This document shows positions 50,805-59,943 of a stretch of DNA of 64,000 nt, piece by piece; position 1 is the stretch's first letter; each line of letters begins with the position of its first letter. Source of the DNA: Streptomyces soli (GTDB lineage: Bacteria; Actinomycetota; Actinomycetes; Streptomycetales; Streptomycetaceae); the NCBI RefSeq assembly GCF_003999195.1, contig NZ_RJVR01000293.1:1-64000 (forward strand), in the 5' to 3' direction. The position numbers were made by a program, and so were the translations under genes. The notes under the pieces were generated by a model, which did no database searches, was not told the DNA's origin, and saw only the letters and a program-made list of their open reading frames with translations.

Positions 50805-50845
50805 GGCGAGCGAAGCGAGATGGGAGTCCCCCGGCCGAAGGCTGG
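50805..50845. repeat. Mosaic hairpin repeat, partial inverted copy
   Basis: GGCGAGCGAAGCGAG at 50805-50819 is the reverse complement of the CTCGCTTCGCTCGCC module of copies A and B. GGCCGAAGGCTGG at 50833-50845 repeats the copy A module in direct orientation. Confidence 0.75.
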
Positions 50846-50903
50846 GGGAGGGTGGGAGGAGCCCGCCGCAGGCGCAACAGCGCCGCAGCGGAACCCTCGC
50901 CGA

Positions 50904-52001
50904 CTACTCCTGCTTCTTGCGGCGCGAGCCGAAGACGATCTCGTCCCAACTCGGCACCGTCGCACGCCGACCCGGGCGGACCCCGTCCGCCTCCGCCTGG
51001 CGGTCCGTGGTGCCGACGAGGCGGTCGCGGTGGCCGGCGACGGCACGCGGCATGAGGACGTCGGCGTAGGCCGAACCGGCCCCAGCACTGGCGGCCGGGG
51101 CCGCAGGCGCGTCCTCGACGGACTCGTCGTCCTCACCGGGCTCGGCTCCCGGCACCACGTCCGGCGCGGTGGCCGACGCCGGCACGACCATGTCGCCGCG
51201 GAAGCTCGGCACAGCCTCGAGCAGGCTGGTGAGCGAGTCGCGCTCGTCCTCCGCAGAGACCACCCCGGAGGCAGACGCAGACGCGGACGCCGCACCGCGC
51301 TCTTCCGGAGTGGAGGGCGCGGGCCGGTCGGGTCCGCCGAGCTGGCGGTCCATCGCACGGTCGAGCGGACGGTCCCGCGGAAGCCGGGCGATCCTCGGCA
51401 CGAAGGGGAAGCTCGGCTCCTGCGTGTCGGGCGTGGTCTCGCCGATCAGGGCGCGAGCCTCGTCGTCGACGGCCTGGACGAGCCGCCGCGGCGGGTCGTA
51501 CGTCCAGCTCGCCGAATGCGGCTCACCGGCCACCCGGTAGACCAGCAGCACTTCCCAGGTGCCGTCGTCGCGCCGCCACGAATCCCACAGGACGGTGTCC
51601 TTCTCGGCGCCGCGCAGCAGCAGCCGCTCCGCGACGGCCTCGCCGAGCTGTGGTCCGGTGCTCTCGCCCTGGCGACGTACCGGCGTCTTGCGCGCCCGCT
51701 CGGCCATGAAGGCCCGCTCGGCGAGCACCGGCCCCTCGAAGCGACGGACCCGCTCCACGGAGATGCCGCCGAGCTGTGCGACCTCCTCGGCGGAGGCACC
51801 GGCTCGTATCCGCGCCTGGATGTCGCGCGGACGAAGGTGGCTCTCGACCTCGATCTCGATCTGGCCCAGCCGTGCCCGGTCGTTGCGCACGGCGGCGCGC
51901 AGCCGCTCATCGATGGGAAGCGTGTATTCCGTGCTGTCGGCAGCCTTGAGCACCAGTCGTGTGCCGTCGTTGCTGACGGCCACGACACGCAGTTCGGGCA
52001 C
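50904..52001 (-). CDS. sepH: SepH, FtsZ-stimulating cell division protein (DUF3071)
   Basis: 365 residues from GTG 52001 with GGGAGG six bases upstream; a 29-codon longer frame is rejected. The N-terminal DUF3071 domain (1-170) contains a helix-turn-helix-like segment SAEEVAQLGGISVERVRRFE at about 70-89. It is followed by a Ser/Ala/acidic-rich disordered region and a short conserved basic tail SWDEIVFGSRRKKQE. SepH is known to bind FtsZ and promote its assembly during sporulation septation in Streptomyces, using the helix-turn-helix region for filament bundling. The C-terminal half is variable in length between species. Confidence 0.93.
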   Translation of the reverse strand: MPELRVVAVSNDGTRLVLKAADSTEYTLPIDERLRAAVRNDRARLGQIEIEVESHLRPRDIQARIRAGASAEEVAQLGGISVERVRRFEGPVLAERAFMAERARKTPVRRQGESTGPQLGEAVAERLLLRGAEKDTVLWDSWRRDDGTWEVLLVYRVAGEPHSASWTYDPPRRLVQAVDDEARALIGETTPDTQEPSFPFVPRIARLPRDRPLDRAMDRQLGGPDRPAPSTPEERGAASASASASGVVSAEDERDSLTSLLEAVPSFRGDMVVPASATAPDVVPGAEPGEDDESVEDAPAAPAASAGAGSAYADVLMPRAVAGHRDRLVGTTDRQAEADGVRPGRRATVPSWDEIVFGSRRKKQE

Positions 52002-52394
52002 GGTTACCTCCCGGGTGGTGCCTGCCGACGTCACGTGCGTCGCTGCTCCCGATGGACGAGTGTGACCTGCCCGGGTGCAGCCTGCCACAACCTTGCTGAG
52101 TTTCCCGGCGTGTCGGGCATGTGCCGTGACTCGCCGTTATGGCACGGTTACCTATTTGCAACTCTGCGTGACCAACCGAATCACCCAGCGTCACGAGCGC
52201 CGACTCGGGTTCCCTCCCATGCCCGGGCAACCGGAAGGTTCCCGGAGCCAGGATTTGTCACAGTACTCCATTTGGGCCACGCGGGTGGGCCGCCGCGCCG
52301 CCGAACTTCTCCCGTCTCAAGGGAGTTGAGTGGGCGATCTTCACACGTCACTCGAAAGTGGAGCGAACGGAAGGAGTGTCGGCCCGGCGCCCCG
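52002..52394. other. Upstream region of sepH (393 bases)
   Basis: No protein-coding gene is supported; an 84-codon + strand frame has no ribosome site. The region should hold the sepH promoter. On the minus strand TTGGTC and TAGGTA near 52185-52160 form a weak pair with short spacing. CGTGAC and GTCACG near 52167-52195 are an inverted pair with a 17-base spacer. No terminator for the oxidase gene is evident. Confidence 0.5.
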
Positions 52395-53735
52395 TTACTC
52401 GCCGAGGATCCGCCGCAGGTAGTCGTTGGCGAACAGCCGCACGGGGTCGAGCCGGTCCCGCAGGGCGGTGAATTCGCCGAAGCGCGGATACACACCCGCC
52501 AGATACGCCGCGTCCCGTGTGTGGATCTTGCCCCAGTGCGGACGCCCCTCATGGGCGGTCATGATCTTCTCGACCGCCGTGAAGTACTCCTGGTAGCGCG
52601 TGCCGCGATACATGTGCACGGCGACGTACGCGCTGTCGCGACCCGACGCCGTCGAGAGGGCGATGTCGTCGGCCGGGGCGATCCGGACCTCGACCGGGAA
52701 GCTGATGCGGAAGTCGGAGGACTCGACGAGAGCCTTGAGTTCGCGCAGCACCGCCACCGCCGCCTCCCTCGGCACCGCGAACTCCATCTCGACGAAGCGG
52801 ACCCGGCGGGGATGCGTGAAGACCTTGTACGGGATGTCGGTGTACGTACGCGCTGACAGGGCACGGCTGCTGAGCTGGGCGATCCCGGGGATGACCGACG
52901 GCACGGCGCGGCCCACCGCGCAGGCGGCCTGGAAGAGGCCGTTGGACAGCAGCTCGTCGTCGATCCAGCCACGGACGGCCGGGACCGGGGCGGCGGGGCC
53001 CTGACTGCGGTTGTTGCGCTTGGTGTTGCAGCCGTCGGTGTGCGGGAACCAGTAGAACTCGAAGTGCTCGTTCTCGGCGGCGAGCCGGTCGAACTCCCCG
53101 ACGACCCGGTCGAAGGTCATCGGCTCCTCGCGCGCGGTCAGCAGGAACAGCGGCTCGACGGCGAAGGTGATCGCGCTGAGGACGCCCAGCGCGCCGATGC
53201 CGACCCGGGCGGCGGCGAAAACGTCGGCGTTCTCGTCCGCCGAGCAGGAGAGCACCGAGCCGTCGGCGATCACCAGCTCAAGTGCCTTGATCTGGGCGGC
53301 GATCGAGGCGGAGTCGCGGCCGGTGCCGTGCGTGCCGGTGCTGGTGGCGCCGGCGACGGTCTGCTCCATGATGTCGCCCATGTTGGTCAGCGACAGCCCC
53401 TCGGCGGCGAGGACGGCGTTGAGCTGCTTGAGCGGCACGCCCGCCTCGACGGTGACGGTGCCCGCCGCGCGGTCGATCGCGCGTATCGCGCTGAGCCGCT
53501 CGGGCCGGATCAGCACACCGCCCGTCGCGGCGGCAGCGGTGAAGGAGTGTCCGGTGCCCACGGCCTTGGCGGTCAGCCCGTCCTCGCCGGCCTTGACGAC
53601 CGCCGTGGCCAGCTCGTCCACGGAGGCCGGGGAGACGACCCGACGCGGCCGGGCGGCGACGTTCCCGGCCCAGTTACGCCATACGGCCTTCCCGGCGGTC
53701 GTGCCCGTCGTGCTCGTGGTGCTGCTGCTCATCAC
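52395..53735 (-). CDS. FAD-linked sugar-lactone oxidase (D-arabinono-1,4-lactone oxidase/L-gulonolactone oxidase family)
   Basis: 446 residues. The N-terminal FAD-binding PCMH domain (25-195) has VGTGHSFT, the loop that binds FAD, and TSTGTHGTG. The C-terminal domain has the family signature region GRPHWGK and ends RLDPVRLFANDYLRRILG. Members oxidise aldonolactones or alditols with oxygen. GTG at 53735 is followed by ATG at 53732; either may be used. The His of GTGHS is usually not the covalent attachment site in this group, so the mode of FAD binding is unclear. The start lies 62 bases inside the MFS gene. Confidence 0.9.
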   Translation of the reverse strand: MMSSSTTSTTGTTAGKAVWRNWAGNVAARPRRVVSPASVDELATAVVKAGEDGLTAKAVGTGHSFTAAAATGGVLIRPERLSAIRAIDRAAGTVTVEAGVPLKQLNAVLAAEGLSLTNMGDIMEQTVAGATSTGTHGTGRDSASIAAQIKALELVIADGSVLSCSADENADVFAAARVGIGALGVLSAITFAVEPLFLLTAREEPMTFDRVVGEFDRLAAENEHFEFYWFPHTDGCNTKRNNRSQGPAAPVPAVRGWIDDELLSNGLFQAACAVGRAVPSVIPGIAQLSSRALSARTYTDIPYKVFTHPRRVRFVEMEFAVPREAAVAVLRELKALVESSDFRISFPVEVRIAPADDIALSTASGRDSAYVAVHMYRGTRYQEYFTAVEKIMTAHEGRPHWGKIHTRDAAYLAGVYPRFGEFTALRDRLDPVRLFANDYLRRILGE

Positions 53736-54999
53736 TGCGAGACCCCTCCAGCTCCAGCTCCGGCACCGGCCGGAGCCGGCGGTACCCCAGCAAGGCCACC
53801 ACTGCGGCGAGCGCCGCTGCGGAAGCCGGTACCGCGTACGCCGCCCGGGCGCCGGCCGAGTCGATCACCGACCCGGCCAGCGAGGCGCCCAGCGCCACTC
53901 CGACCGCCAGCCCGGTGATCGTCCACGTCATGCCCTCGGTGAGCTTCGCGCGCGGTACCAGCTGCTCGACCAGGCCCATCGCGGTCGCCAACGTCGGTGC
54001 GACGGTCAGGCCCGAGACGAACAGCGCCACGGCCAGGAACCGCAAGTTTCCGACCAGTAGTGGCGGGATCATACTCACCGCCATCAGGGAAACGCCCAGC
54101 AAAAACCTAAGAGCCGCCGGACCCTTCGGGCGGAACAGCCCGAACAGGACGCCCGCCGTGCACGATCCGGCCGCGTACGTCGCCAGGACCAGGCTGGCCG
54201 CCGCCTTGTGACCGCTCTCGGCGGCGAAGGCCACCGTGGCGACATCGACCGCCCCGAAGATCGTCCCGGTCGCTACGAACGTGAGCACCAGCACCCGCAG
54301 CCCGCGCGAGCTCAGCGCCGAGCCGCCGGAGTGCGGCCCGCGCGGATGCGGGGGCGGCTCGGTCGAGCGCTGGGCGGCGAGCAGATACGCGCCCGCGGCG
54401 AGGAACAGCGCGGCGAGCAGCGGGCCGGCTTCCGGGAACCAGACCGTGCACAGCCCGATGGACAGGATCGGGCCGATGATGAAGCAGATCTCGTCCACGA
54501 CCGACTCGAGGGCGTACGCCGTGTGCAGCAGCTCCGGCGAGCCCCCGTGGATCGCCGCCCAGCGGGCCCGCACCAGCGCACCCATGGTCGGCGTGCTGGA
54601 GCCCGCGACCACGGTGCAGGCGAAGAACGTCCAGTCCGGTGCCCCGGCCCGTACGCACGCCAGCAGCCCGGCGACGCCCGCCACGGTGACCGCCGCCGCC
54701 GGGCGCAGCACGCGCCGCTGCCCGTAGCGGTCGACCAGGCGGGAGATCTGCGGGCCGGCCGCCGCCTCGGTCAGCGCGAACACCGCGGCCAGCCCGCCGG
54801 CGAGGCTGTAGCGGCCGGTGACCTGGGAGATCATCGTCACGATGCCGATACCAAGCATGGACATCGGCATCCGCCCGACGAACCCGGCGGCGGAGAAGCC
54901 CCTGGTGCCGGGGGCGGCGAAGATCGCGCGGTAGGGGCTGGGCAAGGGGTCTCCACAGCGGCGTTGCCGAAGTTGGTCAGGAATGTAGCTGCTGGACAC
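53674..54999 (-). CDS. Major facilitator superfamily transporter
   Basis: 441 residues with about 12 transmembrane helices in two groups of six and a central hydrophilic loop near 210-230. The motif A-type loop after helix 2 reads [15 protein letters not shown] His/Glu-rich C-terminal tail ([16 protein letters not shown]) might bind metal. GTG start at 54999. It overlaps the downstream oxidase gene by 62 bases on the same strand, suggesting coupled translation. The substrate is unknown; a drug or sugar exporter is typical. Confidence 0.88.
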   Translation of the reverse strand: MSSSYIPDQLRQRRCGDPLPSPYRAIFAAPGTRGFSAAGFVGRMPMSMLGIGIVTMISQVTGRYSLAGGLAAVFALTEAAAGPQISRLVDRYGQRRVLRPAAAVTVAGVAGLLACVRAGAPDWTFFACTVVAGSSTPTMGALVRARWAAIHGGSPELLHTAYALESVVDEICFIIGPILSIGLCTVWFPEAGPLLAALFLAAGAYLLAAQRSTEPPPHPRGPHSGGSALSSRGLRVLVLTFVATGTIFGAVDVATVAFAAESGHKAAASLVLATYAAGSCTAGVLFGLFRPKGPAALRFLLGVSLMAVSMIPPLLVGNLRFLAVALFVSGLTVAPTLATAMGLVEQLVPRAKLTEGMTWTITGLAVGVALGASLAGSVIDSAGARAAYAVPASAAALAAVVALLGYRRLRPVPELELEGSRSDEQQHHEHDGHDRREGRMA

Positions 55000-55078
55000 A
55001 GCTTACGGAGCAGGCGCAAGCCATTTGTCGGCATGGGGTCCGCTCGCGGGCCGCCTGACGAGTGGCAGGATCGGAGGC

Positions 55079-56203
55079 ATGTCCGATCAGCTCGATCCCA
55101 CCACAGCCGGCCCCTACGACGCCTTGCTGCTGCTGTCCTTCGGCGGCCCCGAAGGGCCCGACGACGTCGTCCCCTTCCTGGAGAACGTCACGCGCGGCCG
55201 TGGCATCCCGCGTGAACGCCTGAAGGAGGTGGGGCAGCACTACTTCCTCTTCGGCGGCGTCAGCCCCATCAACGCGCAGAACCGCGAGCTGCTCGACGCG
55301 CTGCGCAAGGACTTCTCGGAGAACGCCCTCGACCTCCCCGTCTACTGGGGCAACCGCAACTGGGCGCCCTACCTCACGGACACCCTGCGCCATATGGCCG
55401 ACGACGGCCACCGCCGCATCCTCGTCCTGGCCACCAGCGCCTACGCCTCCTACTCCGGCTGCCGCCAGTACCGCGAGAACCTCGCCGACTCCCTGGCCGC
55501 CCTCGAGGCCGAGGGCCGGCCCGTACCGCGCGTCGACAAGCTGCGGCACTACTTCAACCACCCCGGCTTCGTGACGCCCATGACGGAAGCGGTGCTCGCC
55601 GCGCTGGCCGAACTGCCGGAGGACGTACGGGAAGGCGCGCACCTCGCCTTCACCACCCACTCCATCCCCACGGCCGCCGCCGACACCTCCGGCCCGGTGG
55701 AGGCCCACGGCGACGGCGGCGCCTACGTCGCCCAGCACCTCGACACGGCCCGGGTGATCGCCGACGCCGTACGCGAGGCCACCGGCGTCGACCGCCCCTG
55801 GAAGCTGGTCTACCAGTCGCGCAGCGGCGCCCCGCACATCCCGTGGCTGGAGCCCGACATCTGCGACCACCTGGAGGAGCTGCACGCCGCCGGCACCCCG
55901 GCCGCCGTCATGGTGCCGATCGGCTTCGTCTCCGACCATATGGAGGTCAAGTTCGACCTCGACACCGAGGCCACCGCCAAGGCCGCAGAGCTCGGCCTCC
56001 CGGTCGCCCGCGCCGCGACCGTCGGAGCGGACCCGCGCTTCGCGGCGGCCGTACGGGAGCTGGTGCTCGAGCGCGCCGCGACCGAGCGGGGGCTCGCGGT
56101 GGAGCGCTGCGCGCTGGGCGCGCTGGGCGCGAGCCACGACGTCTGCCCGGTCGGCTGCTGCCCGGGCCGCAGCCCGCGCCCCGCCGCGGCGGGTGCCGAG
56201 TGA
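55079..56203 (+). CDS. hemH: Ferrochelatase (coproporphyrin type)
   Basis: Inserts Fe(II) into coproporphyrin III in the coproporphyrin-dependent haem pathway of actinobacteria. 374 residues. Active-site features: [15 protein letters not shown] at 16-30, GGVSPIN at about 59-65, and the conserved catalytic His and Glu in FTTHSIP and [14 protein letters not shown]. [2Fe-2S] ligands fit C128, C344 and the cluster C356, C360, C361 in CPVGCC. Start ATG 55079 has GGAGG only one base away, so a leaderless mRNA from CAGGAT at 55067 is more likely. Its stop overlaps the next start by four bases. Confidence 0.95.
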   Translation: MSDQLDPTTAGPYDALLLLSFGGPEGPDDVVPFLENVTRGRGIPRERLKEVGQHYFLFGGVSPINAQNRELLDALRKDFSENALDLPVYWGNRNWAPYLTDTLRHMADDGHRRILVLATSAYASYSGCRQYRENLADSLAALEAEGRPVPRVDKLRHYFNHPGFVTPMTEAVLAALAELPEDVREGAHLAFTTHSIPTAAADTSGPVEAHGDGGAYVAQHLDTARVIADAVREATGVDRPWKLVYQSRSGAPHIPWLEPDICDHLEELHAAGTPAAVMVPIGFVSDHMEVKFDLDTEATAKAAELGLPVARAATVGADPRFAAAVRELVLERAATERGLAVERCALGALGASHDVCPVGCCPGRSPRPAAAGAE

Positions 56204-57000
56204 CCGGCCGCCTGAAGGATGAGCTTCTGGCCATCGCCCTGGAGGCGGCCGCCAGGGCGGGCGCGCTGCTGCGCGACGGCAGGCCGGCCGATCTCGGCGT
56301 GGCCGCCACCAAGAGCAGCCCGATCGATGTCGTCACGGAGATGGACATCGCCGCCGAGAAGCTCATCACCGGCGTCATCACCGACCGCCGGCCCGACGAC
56401 GGCCTGCTGGGCGAGGAGGGGGCCAGCAGCGAGGGCAGCAGCGGAGTGCGCTGGGTCATCGACCCGCTGGACGGCACCGTCAACTACCTTTACGGGCTGC
56501 CCTCCTGGTCCGTCAGCATCGCCGCCGAGGTCGACGGCGAGACCGTCGTCGGCGTGGTCGTGGCCCCGATGCGCGGCGAGACCTGCCATGCCGTGCTCGG
56601 CGAGGGCGCCTTCGTGAACGGCGAGCGCGTGCACAGCCGCCCCGCCCCGCCCTTCGAGCACGCCCTGGTCTCCACCGGCTTCGGCTACCGCCTGGAAGTG
56701 CGCACCCACCAGGCCGCGGTCGCGCACCGCCTGATCCCGCAGGTGCGGGACATCCGCCGCGCCGGATCCGCCGCCATCGACCTCTGCGACGTCGGCTCGG
56801 GCCGCCTGGACGGCTACTACGAGCGCGGTCTCCATGCCTGGGACTACGCAGCCGGCGCGCTCTTCGCCCGCGAGGGCGGCGCCCTGACCGGTGGCCGCCC
56901 CGGCGAGCCGCCCAACCCCGACCTGACCGTCGCGGCCGTCCCGGGCACCTTCGAGCGCCTGCAGCGCCTGCTGGACGACCTAGGCGCCTGGCACGACTAG
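56200..57000 (+). CDS. Inositol monophosphatase family protein
   Basis: 266 residues, GTG start overlapping hemH. A Mg-dependent phosphatase: metal-site motifs GEEG at 71-74, DPLDGTVN at 88-95 and [14 protein letters not shown] near the C-terminus, all intact. The likely substrate is myo-inositol-1-phosphate, which would feed inositol for mycothiol and phospholipids; related enzymes act on other sugar phosphates. Coupled translation with hemH is observed, but no functional link is known. Confidence 0.93.
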   Translation: MTGRLKDELLAIALEAAARAGALLRDGRPADLGVAATKSSPIDVVTEMDIAAEKLITGVITDRRPDDGLLGEEGASSEGSSGVRWVIDPLDGTVNYLYGLPSWSVSIAAEVDGETVVGVVVAPMRGETCHAVLGEGAFVNGERVHSRPAPPFEHALVSTGFGYRLEVRTHQAAVAHRLIPQVRDIRRAGSAAIDLCDVGSGRLDGYYERGLHAWDYAAGALFAREGGALTGGRPGEPPNPDLTVAAVPGTFERLQRLLDDLGAWHD

Positions 57001-57049
57001 CCAGGCCGGCCCCCGGGACTGTCTACGTGCGTAGACGCAGACACGCAAA

Positions 57050-57079
57050 CGCCCCGGCACCCAGTGGGTGTCCGGGGCG
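57050..57079. terminator. Terminator between inositol monophosphatase and the 57-codon gene
   Basis: A 13-base-pair stem with a one-base bulge (57050-57062 with 57066-57079) lies between convergent genes. A second palindrome, GTCTACGTGCGTAGAC at 57021-57036, precedes it. Confidence 0.75.
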
Positions 57080-57095
57080 AGCGGGCCGGGACCTG

Positions 57096-57269
57096 TCAGG
57101 CGATCTTCGGCAGGACGTCGACGCCGTGCTCGGCGGCAAGACGACGTAGATCCTCGAGCTCGGCCTGCTCGACCTCGGCAAGGAAGTCGTCCCCTGACTC
57201 CCTCGCAAGACGCAGGTCGGACTCGGTGCTGTGTATGCGCTGCAGGATTCCGGTGGTGAACGCGTCCAT
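57096..57269 (-). CDS. Small conserved protein, 57 residues
   Basis: Begins MDAFTTGILQRIHSTESDLR and ends GVDVLPKIA. ATG 57269 has GAGGGGG seven bases upstream. It is strongly charged (14 Asp or Glu) and predicted to form one long amphipathic helix or a helical hairpin at residues 10-47, with no Cys and no membrane segment. Third-position GC is high, consistent with a real gene. Small proteins like this lie next to cutRS in Streptomyces. The function is unknown; a role as a coiled-coil partner is possible. Confidence 0.75.
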   Translation of the reverse strand: MDAFTTGILQRIHSTESDLRLARESGDDFLAEVEQAELEDLRRLAAEHGVDVLPKIA

Positions 57270-57597
57270 ATGACGCCCCCTCGTCGTCGTCGGTGACACA
57301 GGGTGTGTCCGAGGTGTGTGGTCCAGGACCCTCGGATCACGCAGCGGCTCTGCCACGGGACGAGATGACGATGAAGGTACGCGCCCAGTGGGCGTGATCG
57401 GGGGTTGAAATCGTCCTCCCCAGGCCGAACGGAAGGGAAACCTCAACCTGTAGAAGAATCTTCCCGGGCGAAATCCACCGCCGCGCACCGGCGCCGTCCG
57501 GCGAGGCCACGGCCTCTTACCGCCCGTTTACCGTGCGTCGGTGCACGATGTACGGAGGGATTCTCATGCTTGAGTGCTCATTGGAAGGAACAGCGCC
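57270..57597. other. Divergent promoter region between the 57-codon gene and cutR (328 bases)
   Basis: No additional gene is supported. Seen: an inverted repeat TCCGAGG...CCTCGGA (57308-57336) enclosing GGTCC-A-GGACC (57320-57330), and the direct repeats before cutR. The first probably folds in the leader of the small gene or acts as an operator. Confidence 0.6.
57517..57533 (+). promoter_or_regulatory. Direct-repeat response-regulator site before cutR
   Basis: TTACCG at 57517-57522 and 57528-57533 repeat with an 11-base period, one helical turn, the usual geometry of OmpR-family binding sites. The site is 65 bases before the cutR start. Autoregulation by CutR is inferred. Confidence 0.45.
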
Positions 57598-58251
57598 TTG
57601 CGCGTATTGGTCGTCGAGGACGAGCAGCTGCTCGCCGATGCGGTAGCCACCGGACTACGACGCGAGGCCATGGCCGTCGATGTCGTCTACGACGGTGGCG
57701 CCGCTCTGGAACGGATCGGGGTCAACGACTACGACGTCGTCGTCCTGGACCGTGACCTCCCGGTGGTCCACGGTGACGATGTCTGCCGGAAGCTGGTCGA
57801 GCTCGGCCTGTCCACCCGGGTGCTGATGCTGACCGCCGCCGGCGATGTGAACGATCGTGTGGAGGGCCTGGAGCTGGGCGCGGACGACTACCTGCCCAAG
57901 CCCTTCGCCTTCAGCGAGCTGACCGCCCGGGTGCGGGCGCTGGGCCGCCGTACGACGGCTCCGCTGCCGCCGGTGCTGGAGCGTTCGGGCATCAGGCTGG
58001 ACCCGAACCGCCGCGAGGTCTTCCGCGACGGCAAGGAGATCCATCTGGCGCCCAAGGAGTTCGCGGTGCTGGAGGTGCTGATGCGCAGCGAGGGCTCCGT
58101 GGTGTCGGCCGAGCAGCTGCTGGAGAAGGCCTGGGACGAGAACACCGACCCCTTCACCAACGTCGTCCGGGTCACCGTCATGACGCTGCGCCGCAAGCTC
58201 GGCGAGCCCGCCGTGGTCGTGACCGTGCCCGGCTCCGGTTACAGGATCTGA
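57598..58251 (+). CDS. cutR: CutR, OmpR-family response regulator
   Basis: 217 residues from a TTG at 57598 with GGAAGGAA about eight bases upstream; this start reproduces the known CutR N-terminus LRVLVVEDEQLLADAVATG. The receiver domain has phospho-acceptor Asp51 in VVLDRDLP and Lys near 101 in LPKPFAF. The winged helix at about 125-217 ends VTVPGSGYRI. CutRS is a conserved Streptomyces system reported to affect secretion and antibiotic production. It is followed six bases later by cutS. Confidence 0.96.
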   Translation: MRVLVVEDEQLLADAVATGLRREAMAVDVVYDGGAALERIGVNDYDVVVLDRDLPVVHGDDVCRKLVELGLSTRVLMLTAAGDVNDRVEGLELGADDYLPKPFAFSELTARVRALGRRTTAPLPPVLERSGIRLDPNRREVFRDGKEIHLAPKEFAVLEVLMRSEGSVVSAEQLLEKAWDENTDPFTNVVRVTVMTLRRKLGEPAVVVTVPGSGYRI

Positions 58252-58257
58252 TCCGCC

Positions 58258-59535
58258 GTGGCCACTTCGCCACCGGAGCAGTCGTCCCCGCTGCCGACGC
58301 CCGTACCACCCAAACCGACCTGGGACCCCAGGCCGCCGGTACGGCAGGTGCCACTGCTGCGCCCCACGATCCGGATCAGGCTCACCGTGCTGTACGGGGG
58401 GATGTTCCTGATCGCAGGCGTCGTGCTGCTCTGGATCATCTACCTGCTCGCGGCCCAGGCCCTGCACGAGGGCAGTTCGCCCCTGTTCGAGGTGGCTCCA
58501 GGCAGCAACGTGAGCATCACGAGTAACTCCTGCCCCGGCTTGAATACCACCAGCGTGGAGGCGTTCAATCACGCTTTCAGCGCATGTATGCAGCAGCAGC
58601 GCGAGGTCGCGCTCAACACTCTGCTCAAGCGTTCGCTGCTGGCCCTCATCGGCCTGGCCGTGCTCGCCTTCGCCGTCGGCTATCTGCTCGCCGGCCGGGT
58701 GCTGTCCCCGCTGGGCCGGATCACCCGCACCGCGCGGGCCACCGCCGGCTCCGACCTCAAGCGCCGGATCGAGCTGGACGGCCCGGACGACGAGTTCAAG
58801 GAGCTCGCCGACACCTTCGACGAGATGCTCGAACGGCTCGACCGCTCCTTCGACGCGCAGCGCAGATTCGTCTCGAACGCCTCGCACGAGCTGCGTACGC
58901 CGCTGGCCATCAACCGCACCCTCCTGGAGGTGCAGCTCTCCGACCCGGAGGCGTCCACGGACCTCCAGCAGCTCGGCAAGACCCTGCTGGCCACCAATCT
59001 GCGCAGCGAGCTACTCGTGGAGGGCCTGCTGCTGCTCGCCCGCAGCGACAACGAGATCGTGGACCGCAAGCCGGTGGACGTCGCCGAGGCGGCCTCCCAG
59101 GCCCTCGAGCAGACCCGTACCGAGGCCACCGCCAGGGGCGTCGAGCTGCGCAGCACGCTGGAGCCCGCTGTCGTGCAGGGTAACGGGGTGCTGCTGGAGC
59201 GGATCGCGCTCAACCTGGTGCAGAACGCCGTGCGCTACAACGTCCCGAAGGAGGACGGCGGCCAGGACGGCCCCTGGGTGGAGGTCACCACAGGCGCCGA
59301 GGGCGGCCACGCCCTGCTCACCGTCTCCAACACCGGTCCGGTCGTCCCGGCGTACGAGATCGACAACCTATTCGAGCCGTTCCGCCGGCTTCGTACCGAG
59401 CGGACCGGCAGCGACAAGGGGGTCGGCCTGGGCCTCTCGATCGCCCGCTCCGTGGCCCGGGCTCATGGCGGCACCATCTCCGCGGTGCCCCGAGAGGGAG
59501 GCGGCCTGGTCATGAGGGTCGCCATCCCGATGTGA
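58258..59535 (+). CDS. cutS: CutS, sensor histidine kinase
   Basis: 425 residues from GTG 58258. A Pro-rich cytoplasmic N-terminus precedes TM1 (42-66), a short extracytoplasmic sensor (67-122), TM2 (124-146) and HAMP (146-198). The HisKA motif is NASHELRTPL with phospho-acceptor His210, followed by HATPase_c with NLVQNAVRYN and the G boxes DKGVGLGLSIAR. The sensor has exactly two cysteines, Cys92 and Cys110, outside the membrane, which could form a disulfide; redox sensing by such cysteines has been proposed for CutS. It forms an operon with cutR. Confidence 0.95.
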   Translation: MATSPPEQSSPLPTPVPPKPTWDPRPPVRQVPLLRPTIRIRLTVLYGGMFLIAGVVLLWIIYLLAAQALHEGSSPLFEVAPGSNVSITSNSCPGLNTTSVEAFNHAFSACMQQQREVALNTLLKRSLLALIGLAVLAFAVGYLLAGRVLSPLGRITRTARATAGSDLKRRIELDGPDDEFKELADTFDEMLERLDRSFDAQRRFVSNASHELRTPLAINRTLLEVQLSDPEASTDLQQLGKTLLATNLRSELLVEGLLLLARSDNEIVDRKPVDVAEAASQALEQTRTEATARGVELRSTLEPAVVQGNGVLLERIALNLVQNAVRYNVPKEDGGQDGPWVEVTTGAEGGHALLTVSNTGPVVPAYEIDNLFEPFRRLRTERTGSDKGVGLGLSIARSVARAHGGTISAVPREGGGLVMRVAIPM

Positions 59536-59943
59536 TCCACGTCCTATCGACAGGTGACAGGGCCCGGACCGTGTTCGCTTTGGGCGGAATTTTGCGGTCT
59601 GGACCCCACCGAGGGACCCTGTGAGCGATCACACATACGATTCCCGCCACATGTACACTCCGTGATCGTGAGGCTCGGAAAAAGTTCCGATTAATCCATG
59701 TTTCCGCAGGTCATGATCACGGGAAGTACACGTGGTGGTGTGAGTGAGGTGCGACATGAGAGCCGTTTCCGGTCGTGACCGACAGCCGATGCGATCACCT
59801 CTTCGGGGGTTCGGTTGGGTGTCGATTGAGTAACGGCACTTGATGTAAGGCAAAATCTCCGCTTCGGGTCGGGCACAAGACCGGCCTCCCACGCGTTACG
59901 TGCGCTGGAGACACCGCAGACACCCAGAGGGGGAGAGCGACAC
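59536..59943 (+). other. Long leader/promoter region of the DUF4193 gene (408 bases)
   Basis: No gene is supported. A hairpin TCGGAA-AAAG-TTCCGA (59675-59690) lies inside a larger inverted pair CCGTGATC (59660-59667) and GATCACGG (59715-59722). A possible promoter is TTGAGT at 59826-59831 with CAAAAT at 59851-59856 (19-base spacer). The leader from there to the ATG is about 80 bases and ends in GGGGGAG. Confidence 0.5.

Larger units (their letters stand above)
50203..50903. other. Repeat-filled intergenic region before sepH 3' end (701 bases)
   Basis: No gene is supported. The first part holds mosaic repeat copy B, the middle a tandem pair of about 80 bases, and the end an inverted module. 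One short stretch of A/T-richer sequence lies near 50540-50560. I see no RNA gene or promoter that I can defend. Confidence 0.7.

Noticed and set aside
52075-52329. 84-codon frame upstream of sepH on the + strand
   Set aside because: No ribosome site, mixed codon use and no recognisable features; the region is better explained as promoter.
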